A stretch of DNA of 64,000 bases from Trachythela sp. YZ-2020 (GCA_016169945.1 JADLSH010000379.1:620001-684000); one strand, 5' to 3'; positions 11,213-26,939 are shown, counted from the first letter of the stretch. Made by a program: numbers and translations. Notes: generated by a model not told the origin, from the letters alone.

Positions 11213-12894
11213 TTTAGAAATACGGTCAGTTACATTCAAGCCACTTCAGACAAGTCGATATGCTAGATAAGGTTGTGGTTGCCCTATGATTATGTAAACT
11301 ACCTTCTGTGAATTACGTACTGATCGGTTAATTGATACATTGGGCCATGCCAATGGGAATGAAAACAAGTACTACTAATATTATAAAAAGTGAGATTTCA
11401 GTAAGTGAAAGATATTTGTGGACGAATAAAGCGGTTCAAAGTTTACACACACACCACGAGTTTGGGCCACCGGCGTCTCGATAAAGGACATTTTGGTAAA
11501 ACGGGATGAGAGGAAGACCTCTATGTCCTATGACTATGGAAAACGAAGACTATGGTGCATTTTTTTGTTCAACGTCATGCACATACTGTGCGTTACATTG
11601 TGTATACATTTGTGGCTATATAGCAAGCACATTTTATAATATATATCTAATATAAGAACGTTTTTGATTGGCTGAAAAGGGTGCTCAATAACTCGATTGA
11701 GCACGCTAAGAAAGCGCGGGAATTTATCAGCAGAAATTAAATTTATATCAGCAGAAATTAAACTCGTTTTCACGCTTTTTTTGTGTTGTTTATATATTAT
11801 AAAATAATTTTTTCATGGTTATTGAGCACGCGGGAAGTTGAGAGAGCACGAAAAATCATGATTACATAAGACGTGTTCCAGATATTTTTTCTTATCGCCA
11901 TTCTTAATTAAATTATAATCGCGAAGTGATAATGTTGAAAACCTACTTGGCGCCAATGAAAAAAAACTAGAAATTATAACAATACGAAACGATACGAAAC
12001 GATCGATACGAAAACCTGCTCTGATAACAGGCTAAAGCTTTATATGGCTATACGAATTGATGTTGGACACTTCAATTGGACATATATAGGGCATATATAT
12101 AAATTGGCTCATATTTCTTGGATCAATAATCATGAGATCATTTGAGAATTGAGTCTAAACCACAAGCCATCTGAAAAGGCGGGAAGCATTATGCATGAAT
12201 CATAATGATAGATAAAACAATAGGCTCACACAACAGCTGGGTTTTAGTTTAACATAATTCATTTTATCTAAACTAATAAACGATTAATAAGTAATTTTCT
12301 CTTAGAAGTGAATAAAACTAAAAAAGTAGCTATTGTATTGAAATTTTAGCTTGCAACAAACATTTTTGACTAATTTAGTTGAGTTGTTGCAACAATTTTA
12401 AAATAATTATGAAAATTTGTAATCATCAATAATTAAAAGCAATAAATACGTCTTTGCATTATCATTATTGCATATATAAATATTTTCTATAAATATGATA
12501 ATTAATTAAACCTATATTCTATACAAAGTACACACCGTCGCCGATTCGTAAAAATGATTGTCGGTATTTTTGACTTCCGAAATCAATCGCGACTTTTATC
12601 TAGTTATGTGATCACTATAATTACTGGTTTCGAGTACAATTTGGGAAAAAACGTTGCACAAATCAGTTTGAACCGACAAAGAACGTTTTTCTACATTAAA
12701 AATCAGCGTCTTACGAATTTAAGAATTTCAGTAATTTGTACCGAAATAGATTCTGCGAATTCGCAACAAGAAATTTGTTTGGTCATGTGAGTTTCCCAAA
12801 ACGTTGGGAATATTCGATTGTGTATATTACAAAGGATAAAACTTAACCTTGATATACCAATTGATATTTTTTGCGGCATAGGATAAATACTTTC
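11213..12894. other. gene-free spacer 3' of FUT8
   Basis: AT-rich; it should contain the FUT8 3' UTR next to 12895. An open frame at 12554-12790 has no family similarity, no start context and no splice partners. I see no other gene. Confidence 0.4.
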
Positions 12895-15800
12895 TTACTC
12901 TAACTCTTTATCGGAATCTGAATAATCAGGAAAGTCGACAACATGAACATATTTCTCAACTAAATAAGATGGAAACATGCCAGTTTTACTATTTGCCCTA
13001 GACGTTGCTTTTGAGTAGCCATCCCAGTGATTGCCAGCAATTTTCAACCTGTCCCCCGGTTTCATGTTAATTTCATTATAATTCTTAGCTATGTAAGGAT
13101 AAACCGCTTGTACATCGTTCACTGATTGGCCGCCAAAGTAGTATACGTCATCAAGGGATTGGATCTTCTCTGAGGCATCAGTCGGTGAATTGGCTTGCAT
13201 GATTTCATAGGCGACTCGACATACCTAATTGAATAGCGAATGAAGGTAAACTTACAACTGGATGGCGCTGTCAGCTCTGAACTGTACTCTCTAGAGGTTT
13301 AATAGCTAGTAAAGCTCATCTCCTAATGGTCCAGTGTTACTACAGGAGGAAACCTAGCTATAAAGAACTTAAACTAGCTTTATATATACTGGATAGCTCT
13401 ATCTGCAGACAGTTCTTAATTGTTCTCCCTAGAGTCCAGTAAGGTTCATCCTCTATTCGTCCAGTGTTACTATAGGAAGAAACCTAAAATAACTTTGTTT
13501 ATACTGGATAGCTCTATCAGTTCAAAACCGTTCCTCCTGGAGGTCCAGTAAGGGCCATCGCTTATTCGTCCAGTGTTACTACAGGAAGAAACCTAAACTA
13601 AACTAACTATATTTATACTGGATAGCTCTATCAGTACAAAACCGTTCCTCCTGGAGGTCCAGTAAGGGCCATCTCTTATTCGTCCAGTGTTACTACAGGA
13701 AGAAACCTAAACTAACTTAACTCGGTCATTTCACTCCAGTCACATGTGAGAAGAGTGCTTCCAGTTTGACTCTACCAAACATCGCAGGTTAATTTTCTCC
13801 GGATACTTCGGTTTCCTCCTGTAGTAACACTGGACCAACGAGAGAAGGCACTTGCTGGATCTATATCAAGATTTTTCTCGGCATCTCGTTCGATTGGACT
13901 ATAATAGTAGAAGGTGTTTGTAGATGATAACACCTACTGTCTAAATCTTTTGTTTTACATTCATTAATATTTCAGAAACACGGTTTGGAGATTAAGCCCA
14001 AACATTTCTATTGGTCGATTCATAAAACTACAATATATTCACTAACCGTGACCGTGCACAAATGCAAACAAAAACATAGAACAAAAGCGAAAGCCGAGTT
14101 TCCTAACCATGTTATCTCCATATTAACTATGGTTTGACATAATCCATTTTTACGATGGCGTTCCGAACCTTGTACCGAACACATTCCGAGATTTAAAATA
14201 ACACGCGCGAGAACAGGTTAGGAATATATTCTATTTTTATTACATATATTCTATTTTTATTACGTTTACTTCCCCGCTAGTTCGGAACGCCATCGTAAAA
14301 AATTATTATGTATTCAAAATGGTAACGTACAAATAAATTATTGAGTAAATCGGTTAGTAAATCGATGGAGTTATTTCTGGCGTGCTCCCTTGAGCTATCC
14401 AATAAAAACCGTCCCTTTAATACCTTACCTGTGACGAGAACGTACAGACAATGTAGTCACATTCGGAGAGCATTTGAATATCAAAAATAATTCCATGAAG
14501 AGAATGATCAGTATATCGTTCTGGAACTCCGGCAGATCTTGAGATGTCGTTATCGCTCACAAAGTTATAGTTTGGATATCTGCAAAAAGAACAAAAATTG
14601 CTTGAAAAACTCTAATTCATAAGGAAATTGGCAATCCATATTGCTATATATTTTCAGTGGTATACGATGATACCTGAGAAGTATATTTTATAATTGTCCT
14701 ATAGGAGCGGATTAAGTTTAAGTTTTAGGATCGTATGAAGTGTGATAAAGTCATAAATTTGAATGAAGTTTTTATCAAGTCCTAGAAATTGACGAAATTT
14801 TACCAAGTCTTAGGACTGGATAAAGTTTGATCAAATCCTAGGACTGGATGACGCTTTGCTCAAATATTAGGAATGGACGAAGTTTGTTCAAGTCCGCTAG
14901 GATGAAGTTTTGATCAAATCCAAAGACTGGGGCCGGTTGTATAAAGTCTCAACTACATTTTAACTACTCGTTTTGTAGTTAAATAATAGTGAACTCTAAA
15001 ATTCGCGATTCTGATTGATTTACTTTCGCACTAACTATAGTTAACTTTAACTACTTTTTTATACAACCGGCCCCTGGATGTTCGAGCTAAATGTTCTGTC
15101 AATATTTTTATATGTTTTTATGGCCTTATATTTTCGACTATTACTCCATAAACCTTCTTACAAATACAACTATACAGCTATAATTGACTCCAAGCCTTAC
15201 TTTTTTTTTGCTTCAGGTAGAACGGTGAAATCATCTGAAGCCAAGTAAACGCTCTTCTGGTGAACTTTCTGTGTCAAAGAAAGTTTCTTGTAGTAGAAGT
15301 CTACCCAGTACATGTATTCTTCAAGTGAATGGTAAGCTGCTTCAACATTGATTTTATCTGTACGACGAACATGGACTCTGCAGAAAAATATTTGAACACA
15401 TTTTTAAGCTCGGGCCGATAATTCGACAACAGGGAACGTCAGTCGGATTTGAATTTGGCATTTTTCACTTGCCTCGAAATGTTGTCGTTGGTTCGCACGT
15501 GTGCCTTTCACCTATATGATAGGGGTTCGATTCCTGTGCAGTTGTCTGATTGTAGTTTCGCCTCGGTCGTTTGCGAGAAGAGTGCTTCCAGTTGAAAGGT
15601 TTCTCCTGCAGCAACACTGCGCCAAAAAGAGATGGCTCTCACTGAACTCCTGGGGGAAACGTTTACAACTAATAGAGCTATCCAGCATAAATAAACTAAA
15701 CTGAACTAAACTAAACAAACTTTAGTAAGGGGCTTCGGTGGCGCAGTCGTCAGAGCAAGCGACTTCTGAGTCTTGAGTTCGATTCTCGTTGAGGACTTTA

Positions 15801-17244
15801 CTCATCACACTCATGTGAAAAGAGTAAGTCAACGCTCTGCCGAAAGTCGTGGGTTTTCTCCGGGCACTCCGGTTCCTCCCACAGGGGAAGTTGACTGGGT
15901 GGGTTAGGTCTTAGGATATACAGATTAGGAAAGTAACATCACAATTGTTGTAAAAATAGATAGTGTAGGCTAAGTACGTAATATAGGTAAGCGAGATACT
16001 TGATGTAATCGGTCACTGAAAAGCCCCAATGGGGAGTGAACTGAATAATGTATGTATGTATATGTATGTATATAATAAATCACTTACCCAACAATCGGAG
16101 TTTTAAAACCTAACTTGGATTTCTTCTCATCTATCTCTCTTTTAACCTCAGGCTGATATTGGAACAAGAACTTGGCAAACTGTCCAATCCACCAAACGAA
16201 GGGAAACCCATGGAACGACTGGATCCGTTCTACCAAATCCGCTGGCACGGCCAAGGGTAAGTGTTTAGGCTGGGGGGATAAGCCATCCACAATTGGTAGC
16301 TGAACATTCTTACTTTTGCTGGAGTCTATCGACCACATAATCTGTGGTCCTTTAGCAATGGTGCATGTGTTACTGGCTGGTAAAAATACTCCCTCCCACC
16401 CTTTATCCGAATATCTCCAGCTATGTGAGTTTATAATCAACGTTCTTTTAGTGCCATATGCAGTTATAAAGCAATACAACAGATGATGAACTTGACAGCC
16501 ATAGCCACAGCCTTTATTTACATCACATATCAATTTTCTTGCAGAGTCGCAGTCTTCAGGGTTTTGCAAGCGCCTGAGGCGATTTTGTACTAGTTTGCTA
16601 AGCTTCGCTTGCTCTTGTTTACGCCAGGTTAATAAAGCGTCATGATTGTTTATTTTGTCCAGGTTATTACCCAAAGTTCGATGCATTTCGGCAAAATTAT
16701 CTAACATTGCTGTAAGCCGTGCTTTCAGAGAGCTTCCTAAGAGTTTGTTAATTTTTGTTACTTCAGCGCTGAGATAATACCACATTTCACGAAGTTCCTT
16801 GGATGCTCTTCGCCTTATTATTTCCAATTTCAAACTAGGATCTTGAAGTTGATATTCAACGCCTTGTATCGATGTATTCCTGGCCCCATTGCTTTTGTCC
16901 CGGGGTTCTGTTCGCCTATGGAATGATCTCGTAGTTTTCAATGTACTACTTTCACGGTGCGTACTTTCGGCTGAAGAATCCTTCATTTCTGTGGCTGATT
17001 TCACAAGCGGACATTTTTTCTTGCAATTTTTCTGTAGGCTTGACACTTTCTCTTTCAACGACCTTATTTCCGCTTGTAGTTTATCTATGAACCACTGTGA
17101 TTTGTCTAGTACCCGTTTCGCTCTTTGTAGCTGATTTGTTTCCGTTCCACAGCTTACAAAATCTGTTAATGTAACATAGCCCAACACTATTAACCATCCT
17201 ATTATAGCAAGCACTAGAATATTTTTCCATTTGCGAAACGCCAT
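12895..17244 (-). CDS. FUT8: alpha-1,6-fucosyltransferase (FUT8), 4 exons, 604 aa
   Basis: It transfers L-fucose from GDP-fucose to the innermost GlcNAc of N-glycans in the Golgi (core fucosylation). Exons, 5' to 3': 17244-16088, 15377-15201, 14579-14429, 13224-12895. All have GT-AG borders and phases sum to 605 codons including the stop. Residues 1-9 are cytoplasmic, followed by a signal-anchor helix (about 10-31) and a coiled-coil stem. The catalytic part contains CGYGCQVHH and, at the exon 1/2 junction, GVHVRRTDK, the GDP-fucose-binding motif of this family. Exon 3 ends in VCTFSSQ and exon 4 opens VCRVAYEIM. The last 90 residues are the C-terminal SH3 domain typical of FUT8 ([18 protein letters not shown]). 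It is slightly longer than the roughly 575-residue vertebrate enzyme, mostly in the stem. The introns are filled with SINEs and MITEs. Identification is secure; residues at borders could shift by a codon. Confidence 0.97.
13270..13711 (-). repeat. tandem array of SINE 3' units (array A)
   Basis: Four head-to-tail units of roughly 115 bp in FUT8 intron 3, read on the minus strand. Each runs TTTCCTCCTGTAGTAACACT, then CTTACTGGACCTC, AACAGTTT, GATAGAGCTATCCAGTATAA, with variation. An inverted partial SINE body follows at about 13735-13860. Confidence 0.85.
14147..14302. mobile_element. MITE, TTTTTACGATGGCGTTCCGA ends
   Basis: Terminal inverted repeats of about 22 bp flank an AT-rich centre with a duplicated TTCTATTTTTATTAC word. 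It lies inside FUT8 intron 3. Confidence 0.8.
14728..14920. repeat. degenerate ~30-bp tandem repeat
   Basis: Five to six imperfect units of the type ATCAAATCCTAGGACTGGAT plus GAAGTTTT, in FUT8 intron 2. Confidence 0.7.
14930..15074. mobile_element. MITE, GGGGCCGGTTGTATAAAG ends
   Basis: GGGGCCGGTTGTAT is mirrored by ATACAACCGGCCCC, and AACTAC/GTAGTT words are mirrored inside. 145 bp, in FUT8 intron 2. Its ends are shared with the element at 831-1051. Confidence 0.85.
15490..15720 (+). mobile_element. tRNA-derived SINE, family 1 (source of the tail arrays)
   Basis: The head has a B-box-like GGGGTTCGATTCC (15524-15536). The body reads TGCAGTTGTCTGATTGTAG, GAGAAGAGTGCTTCCAG, and a 3' part AGAGCTATCCAGCATAAATA followed by simple AAACT repeats. 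The same 3' part is the unit amplified in arrays A-D. In FUT8 intron 1, antisense to the gene. Confidence 0.75.
15729..16076 (+). mobile_element. tRNA-derived SINE, family 2, with TATG tail
   Basis: A tRNA-like head (GGTGGCGCAGTCGTCAGAGC as A box, GAGTTCGATTCTC as B box) is followed by a body containing GGGTTTTCTCCGGGCACTCC and a tail of TATG repeats. Another, antisense copy lies at about 32958-33278. The tail ends about 11 bp from the FUT8 exon 1 splice donor. Confidence 0.85.
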
Positions 17245-17618
17245 AGACTTTCAAATACTGTTAGTTCTCACTCCATATTTTGAAAGCGTAAGTTTGAGTG
17301 TATTGGGGTAGATTTTGTAAAAAATCAACGCATTTGGTTTGTTTTGAGGTTAACTCAGTTCAAAAAACTTTACAAGGCGGGAACCTGCTGGTCGGCAGGT
17401 ATCTATAATGATTGGCTTTATTATATAATTTCCAAATAACTGTATTATAGTAACGTTCAAATATTTGATTCCAAGTTTTCGAAACTAAATTGTCTAAAAC
17501 ATATAGTCATGTATAGATTCTCAAAGATTATGATAAAGAATAGAGACGTGTTGAAGAGAAATTTTATGTGTTTATATTGTTAAGAACTTTCGAGTTTTCC
17601 ATGTCTAACCACTAAACA
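17245..17618. promoter_or_regulatory. FUT8 upstream region
   Basis: 374 bp between the FUT8 start codon and the next repeat, presumably holding the promoter and 5' UTR. I see no clear TATA box or initiator. Confidence 0.35.
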
Positions 17619-17941
17619 CAGGGTTCGTAGTCTCAAAGACTTTCTCTGCTAATTTTCAAGACATTTGAAAGACCTTTGAGAGCATCGATTGTAAGCACCA
17701 TTTTTACCTGGTAATTAGTCTCGTCAAATCACAACCTAAAAGCGTCTTCTTTTCGATATTTGTGAAACTCTTGCTGCAATCGATCTATTTAATTAGCTAG
17801 GGAATTGAAACTAAATACTCACTAAAGAATTTAAAGACTTTCTTTGTCTTTTTACACAATTCAAAGACGTTTCAAAGACGTTAAAAACGTACATTTAAAT
17901 TTAAAGACTTTCAAGGATTTCAAAGGCCGCTACGAACCCTG
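17619..17941. mobile_element. element with CAGGGTTCGTAG ends
   Basis: CAGGGTTCGTAG at the left is mirrored by CTACGAACCCTG at the right; AAACA flanks both ends as a possible 5-bp target duplication. Inside are many copies of words like TTCAAAGACTTTC. No ORF. Confidence 0.6.
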
Positions 17942-18224
17942 AAACAGGTCATCTTTATAGTGTAATTCTACACTTTAAATACAACCTGTAGTTTTGTTTA
18001 GATAATATGGTTTAAACATCAACAGTTTATGTTGACATTAACAGACCAAAATACGAAACATTAAGAGAGTGCAAATTAGCTAAAATCAAACAAGGTCAAC
18101 GTTTTCAATTTTAGTTTTCTTATTTGTATTTTTTGAAAACACCACGTTTATGTACTATTATTTTATAACTACAAGTCTAATATGTTGACATGATTCAATG
18201 TGCATAAAGCCTGTTTTCTTCTTT

Positions 18225-18396
18225 AAGCCCCGTACAGACGAGCAAGTTTTCCTTGACAAGTTTCAATCAATTCTTTCTTGTCTGGTATGACTAGCTTTTA
18301 AACAAGGCTCCTTGTCAAGTAAAATTTGTCAATTTTTTGTCATACACACGAGCAAATAAAACTTGTCAAGGAAACTTGCTCGTGCGTGCGAGGCTT
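18225..18396. mobile_element. MITE with 38-bp terminal inverted repeats
   Basis: AAGCCCCGTACAGACGAGCA with TTTTCCTTGACAAGTTT is mirrored at the right end with five mismatches or so. No ORF, 172 bp. Confidence 0.8.
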
Positions 18397-18640
18397 GACT
18401 CTTTAGCAGTGACGTACCGACCGTAGAGTATTCTTTGGTGTCGCCTAAGTGATGTCATCTAAGTGTTCAGGAAACAAATAAATACGCTACGTGTCGGTAC
18501 GATAAGGTCGAACTGGAAAACAGTCTCCTTACGTCGTAACATATAGAATGCATTCTCCTGTACTTTTTCAAAAAGGCGGATTTTTAAAGGCATTGACATT
18601 GTGAAACTAGTCTTTAAATCGCCTGATTACATTAAGATAA

Positions 18641-18988
18641 GTCGAGAATCAACCTTCATCAAGTCAAGGTCAGGTACTCCATGGTCAGGTTACACTTGGT
18701 GCAGGGCGTGGTCGAGGGGTACATCCTCCTAATACTGCACCTATGGGCAGGTCCTACATCGCTCTAGATCCATCAGCAGTACCTCTCCCACCAAAAAGCT
18801 TGGCAACATGGTCAACAAGGAAGGTTATCCATAGCTGGCTCCAGTACATCATGGAAACAAGCGTATATGAACATTGCAGGTACACCATCTTCTGCCAGGC
18901 CTTCTCTTGGCGCAAGTTCAAATCAACAGAGCACAAGCCTACATCACAATTTCGAAAGTTTTTCGACATAGACGAGTATGATTATTGA
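18641..18988 (+). CDS. unassigned ORF, possible terminal exon
   Basis: I do not recognise this. An open frame of about 115 codons ends at TGA (18986-18988). It begins with a Gln/Gly/Arg-rich stretch (GAGRGRG), then LDPSAVPLPPK and an aromatic-rich part (HSWLQYI, FCQAFSWRKF), and ends in the acidic FDIDEYDY. The codon use and composition look protein-like. The first ATG is at 18743; a stop lies just before 18641, so either the gene starts there or an upstream exon is spliced in. It may be the last exon of an unknown gene or a decayed gene copy. Confidence 0.35.
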   Translation, partial: VENQPSSSQGQVLHGQVTLGAGRGRGVHPPNTAPMGRSYIALDPSAVPLPPKSLATWSTRKVIHSWLQYIMETSVYEHCRYTIFCQAFSWRKFKSTEHKPTSQFRKFFDIDEYDY

Positions 18989-19168
18989 ACTGACATATTA
19001 ATCACCGTATATTTGACTTGTGCCATATATTAACTTGTTGTCTTAGGTTAGACCTTCCTTACATCGTTAGGGACTTAAACGGCCAAAAGTACAATGTCTA
19101 GGTCTAGGGTAAATTAAGACGTATCAACTATCTTCAGTTACTGGTATTGTACATGCATTCAGATTGTT

Positions 19169-22100
19169 TTAGAAGAATTTTTTCTTGCTTGCGGTGTATC
19201 TTTCCATGTACTATAAATCAAATTAAATAGTTATAACTATAAAACATGTTGTAAGGAATACAGAATGTATTGGTAAGAGGTGCTGCCCGTGCTGGTGACA
19301 TGTAGTGTCTCACACCAACAGTGGCGTGCTGGCAGGGGGGCATGTCCCCCAGCGAAGATTTTTAGGGGGCGCCAAAACATAAATGGGGCGCCGAAATTGC
19401 ACAAAATCACACAAAAGCGCTAGTCCGAATTGGAATTTTGTCAGATCCGATGAGCCAACGAGAGAAAAAGAGTTTGAGATTGTTAATGATTGATACATTG
19501 TCGTTTATCTGATAAAACTTATCCGATTAATATTAGTGATTTCCGATATGCCAGGTTTTCTTGGCTATCGCATGATCGCATTACCGCCGCACTGTCGCAA
19601 GCACTGTTCAAAATGCTAGTACGCGCGCTTAATTTGAGTTCTGTTAGTCGGAATACGACTTATACGAGGATTAAAAATTCACCAGCCTATCTACCTGGTA
19701 AGTTTGCCGTCTACTTCCTGTAATATCTCAAAGGATGTAAATTGTTAATGGTGAAATGTGCGCCAAGTTCGCCATCTACTTTTCTTTGTTTAAGAAAAAA
19801 CTAAGTCCTTCTATGAATTATATCTTTATTCAAACTCCTGAATGTGTTGTTTCTTGCGCATTTTTATTTTATATGATGTTTTATAATTCTCAGAATTCCG
19901 TCAAATCGCCTCCCAAAACACAGAAGAAATGGCATTTCAGGGACTCTAGATTTCAAAATTTTCCTTGCCCATACACAAATTACAAGGGAGCGCCAAATTC
20001 CCAGCTGGCCTCTCCTGGCGAACACGACTTTGCACACCACAGGCTTTCTGTTACCTGTGGTAACACTGGATAATTGATGGACTTTATTGTACCTCTAGGC
20101 AGTACACTGTAGAACTGATAGGGCCTTGTGCCAAAAGACAAATTTGTCTATATATCAGCCACATAAAAGCTCAGTCTATAAAATAAATAGACTTGATTCT
20201 ATGGATAATGCACAGCTGTAGGATGAAATATTATAGAACCCACCTCCTCATAACCATGTTTATCTGCCAGATCTTTCATTTGAAACAAATTTCCATCCAC
20301 TGCCAACACACAAACTTGAGAATTCTTTAAAAATTCACTAGTTATAGATGCCAGCTCCAGTAAATTCTCTTCCGCTCTTAGAACTTTGAGCCTTGGACAC
20401 AAACTTAGCGATGTAGGAAGCCCTTTTAACTGGTTCGCGTTCATATTAAGTTCAATACATTGTAGCTTTTCCATATTTTCAGGCAGTTCTTTAATTTTAT
20501 TTTCAGATAGATCTATAACGTCTAGATGTCTAAGTTCGCATAAACATAGTGGAAAAACAGTTAGTTTGTTGTTTTGTAAATAAATAGATTTTAAGTTCAG
20601 GAATTTTGAAAACGATGATGGGATTTTGTTGATATGATTGTAGCCCAATTGTAGATTTTCTAGTTTCTTCATTCCTGTTAGTTCATTTGGTAGGTCACCT
20701 ATATGAAACACAAACGAAAAGGTTGTCACAAAAACCAGACCTCATAACTTTAAAATGTTATGTAAAAGAAAACAAACAATTTAAATGGAAAGTAGAAGTC
20801 AAAAATCACCTAAAGGGGTTTGATTCCCTGGGGCCGCTTGTTGAAAAGCCGGTTAACGCTAACCCTGGGTTACATTTTAATCTGCTGTTCTGGTTTGTAT
20901 ACTTCTACATGTTTGTTTATTTCAAAACTTTATAAACAAAAACTTCTTCGCCCAGTACAAGGTTGATAGAAAAAAGTATTCATATTAATATAACCGATGT
21001 CTGGAAACTTGTATGAAAGTTACCACTAACCCAGGGTTAAGTTAACCGGCTTTTGAACAACTGGCCCCTGGAATATTTGATTCAGCCAATTCTAGGCTCA
21101 TCTGGCAGTGCATAGGGGTATTTTTCTGAGGGTGCTAGAGATTGCAAGGGGGAGGGGTTCACCCCGGCCCTGTACCACATCCCTAGAGCTGTTAATATCA
21201 TTTTAGTCTGTGGAATAGATGGGTCAAAACCTCCTGTTTCAACACTTAACCTACCAATTTCATTGTGTTCAGCATTAAGTTGTTTCAATTCAGTAAAATT
21301 TCCTAGTGCCGCAGGAATTGCTGTTAATTTATTGTTTGAAAGATCCATTGTTCTGACCATTGGAGCAAGGCTCATCACAGCTGTAGGAATCTAAAGATTT
21401 TCATGAGTTAGTTATAACAGAGGTTTGGATGAAACCTCATGTTCTTGCCAATTTTCATGCTCTTTGCTGGGTTCAATTTCGTTCATTATGCAGTTTCTGA
21501 TTATAAAATTGGTCACATGTGAGAAGAGTGCGTCCAGTTTGACTCTGACAAACACCTCGGGTTTTCCCCGGTTACCGCTGTTTCCTGCAACCTTCGTAAT
21601 TCACCTTGGCACTCTGCAATTGCAGAAGCAAATGCCGAGGTATATTGAGAATGTTCTGAGGCAAAAATAGGCAAATTACCAGGGCTGTTCTGTCATCTAT
21701 ACATAAGGATGAAGAGTTATAGATTAAAACATTGTCTATTCTCATGTGCATGAACTTCGGTATTTGACAGGATTTAATCTGATCGGCCAATCACATTCAA
21801 GCCTTGCATTGATTGGCGAGCTAGTTGAAACCTTCAAGTGCTTGTTACAAACATTGCAGTTTCAGAATAGATGTTTTTATCTGCAGCTATTCATTCCCAG
21901 AGATTCATTCCTAAATGCAAATGACGGTAGAAATACTGATATACTAACTCGCCATAATTAAGATCGAGGGTCGCAATGTGCAGACGCGTACCTTAAGTTT
22001 GTAATTTAATACTTTGTGTTAATGTGCGACCGCAGTAATTGGCGTAAGCTGTTGCGGTTGCCCTGCCAGTTGTGTTGTGTATGTGATGTCTGTATTGTGT

Positions 22101-22656
22101 TGTATTTTATTGTGATGTGTTGTTTAAATATGGCAAAGCAAGTAAAATAAAATACATTTAAAGACCATGTAAAGTCCATTCTGCGCATGTTCTATGGGGG
22201 GTCCCGCGACATAAAAACAATGCCCAAATTTCGCGTTGTTTCGACTAAAATTCGACATCTTCTAAATCAGAAACTCGAATCTGTATTGATTTAAAGCATA
22301 GCAAACCAGAACACATCATAATGTTTTAAATATAGCGTGTTTAAAATGTAAACAAACGGACGTTGCCGGTTTGTTTACATCGGGACTTTACATCACCTTT
22401 AAACATAACGGTTAGACGTCACAAGAAAACGTTCGAAATTTTAATATATAAACAAAAGCACGCAAGATCAACTTTATAGTATTTGAAATATAATTGTAAA
22501 CGAGACACTCTGTCACCAACATTGCAGAAATCATTAGAATTATTACGACGTTCAATCTTTGATCACCTCTTTCAACTTTCGACCAGAGCAATTTAACACC
22601 CGTGTTTTCTTGGCAGTTTCAATATGTGCCGCCATTGTATCAACTTTATTACCCAT
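19169..22656 (-). CDS. LRRC57: LRRC57-like leucine-rich repeat protein, 4 exons, 240 aa
   Basis: A small intracellular LRR protein with no known catalytic activity. Exons, 5' to 3': 22656-22567, 21390-21255, 20698-20244, 19210-19169. Phases close to 241 codons including stop, matching the 239-residue vertebrate protein. Exon 1 gives MGNK..., keeping the MGxxxS/T-like N-myristoylation context of the family, and HIETAKKT. Exons 2 and 3 carry about seven LRRs (MDLSNNKL, LQLGYNHI, IYLQNNKL, IDLSENKI) and the cap LRAEENLLEL. The 42-nt last exon encodes YMERYTASKKK and the stop, almost identical in pattern to the vertebrate C-terminus. The exon 3 donor is GTGGGT and the exon 1 donor GTGATC, both weaker than consensus. 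Identification is strong. Confidence 0.93.
20830..21068. mobile_element. MITE, GGGGCCGCTTGTTGAAAAG ends
   Basis: GGGGCCGCTTGTTGAAAAGC at the left is mirrored by GCTTTTGAACAACTGGCCCC, with AACCCTGGGTTA/TAACCCAGGGTT just inside. In LRRC57 intron 2. Confidence 0.85.
22157..22403. mobile_element. MITE, TTTAAAGACCATGTAAAGTC ends
   Basis: TTTAAAG..ATGTAAAGTCC at the left is mirrored at 22382-22403 with three mismatches. In LRRC57 intron 1. Confidence 0.7.
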
Positions 22657-23361
22657 GGCTGTGCAATGTAGATGAAACTATATTACTGTTCTTTACATAA
22701 ATTCGGGTCGAATCGATTGAAAATTTACGGCAAAAATTACAAGATGTTTACAGTAATCTACTTGGAAGAACCATCCCATTTTTTCCTTCCTTCGTGTTTC
22801 CACTTTGAGAAATAATTCACTTGTGCATTCTTGTACATAATTTGTTCATTAAATTTTATTGTTTTTAATTGGATTTTTTCATTTTCAAATTAAAAAACCA
22901 TATTTTAGTGTATGAAGTTTTAGTTATAATCACGGCTGTCGGCCTGTCGTTTAATTTAGTGCTTGCAAGTATGGGATTTTAGGATTTATCTTCGAAATTG
23001 CCAGTAGGAAATTTAAAAAATAGAAAGGCTATTAAAGTGTCATACTGTCATTCTGTGGCTTACACAAAAGTACTTTTGAAAGACTAAAAACCTTTCGCAT
23101 TTAAGCAAATTTAATCATTATTTCTGAGATAATAAGACCAATATTTTTATATTTGTAAAATATAAATAGACTGAAAATTAAAGTTTTTGCTATTGATCTT
23201 CGAAATGCTGTTGCGAGTTGCAAGTGGAAGCTTTGACAAGTACGAGCAATCGAGCATGCGCAAAGCCTCCCACATGTTTCAAAAAATTAATATATTTTAT
23301 TACTAGTAAAGACAAAAAGTTTTCTATCTTGAAAATACAGATTTTTTGAACGTTTTTCGCC
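22657..23361. promoter_or_regulatory. shared upstream region of LRRC57 and PSMD7
   Basis: 705 bp lie between the divergent start codons of LRRC57 (-) and PSMD7 (+). AT-rich, no repeats recognised and no obvious TATA box. Bidirectional promoter activity is inference from geometry. Confidence 0.5.
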
Positions 23362-26407
<3,046 letters not shown>

Positions 26408-26939
26408 GAAAAAGCATGTTCAAGACTTTCTATTGCTGTATTGAATATGTTACATGCTTTGTAATTGTATTATATATATAAATACTTTTGAAATTGATGT
26501 CTTTATATCTATTCTCCAATACATAGCATAGAGCAACAATGATGCAGTAATCAGTAGCAATCTTTTATTAGACAGTTGATTAGACCTTATCGGCTAACAG
26601 TTATTAATAAATATGGCTGACACATGGCTAGAAATATTCCAGTATTAAAAGCAAACAAAAGCCCTAGAAAATAGTCTTGCGATAGTTTGTTGGTGGGTTA
26701 CAATAACTGGGACAGCATTGGTGGTTTTCAAACATCGGGTGTTTACACTTGTACATAGGAGCAACTGAGCAAGAAATGTACTCAAAACTAAATCCATCTA
26801 TTTGTTTATTTGCCATCAAATACAAGACTTCAACACATTAATGGGTTTTTTCACTTGAAACCAATAGCTGCCAGTTGATCACCATCTATTGCATGGTAGT
26901 GCCGAGTGAAACTCACCAATGTTAAACTGTCATCAAATG

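Noticed and set aside
12554..12790. 78-codon plus ORF downstream of FUT8
   Set aside because: No family similarity, no splice sites and AT-rich composition like the flanks.
21746..21961. Possible LRRC57 first exon
   Set aside because: A weak FQL..GL similarity on the minus strand has in-frame stops; the exon at 22567-22656 gives the true MGN... start with matching phase.
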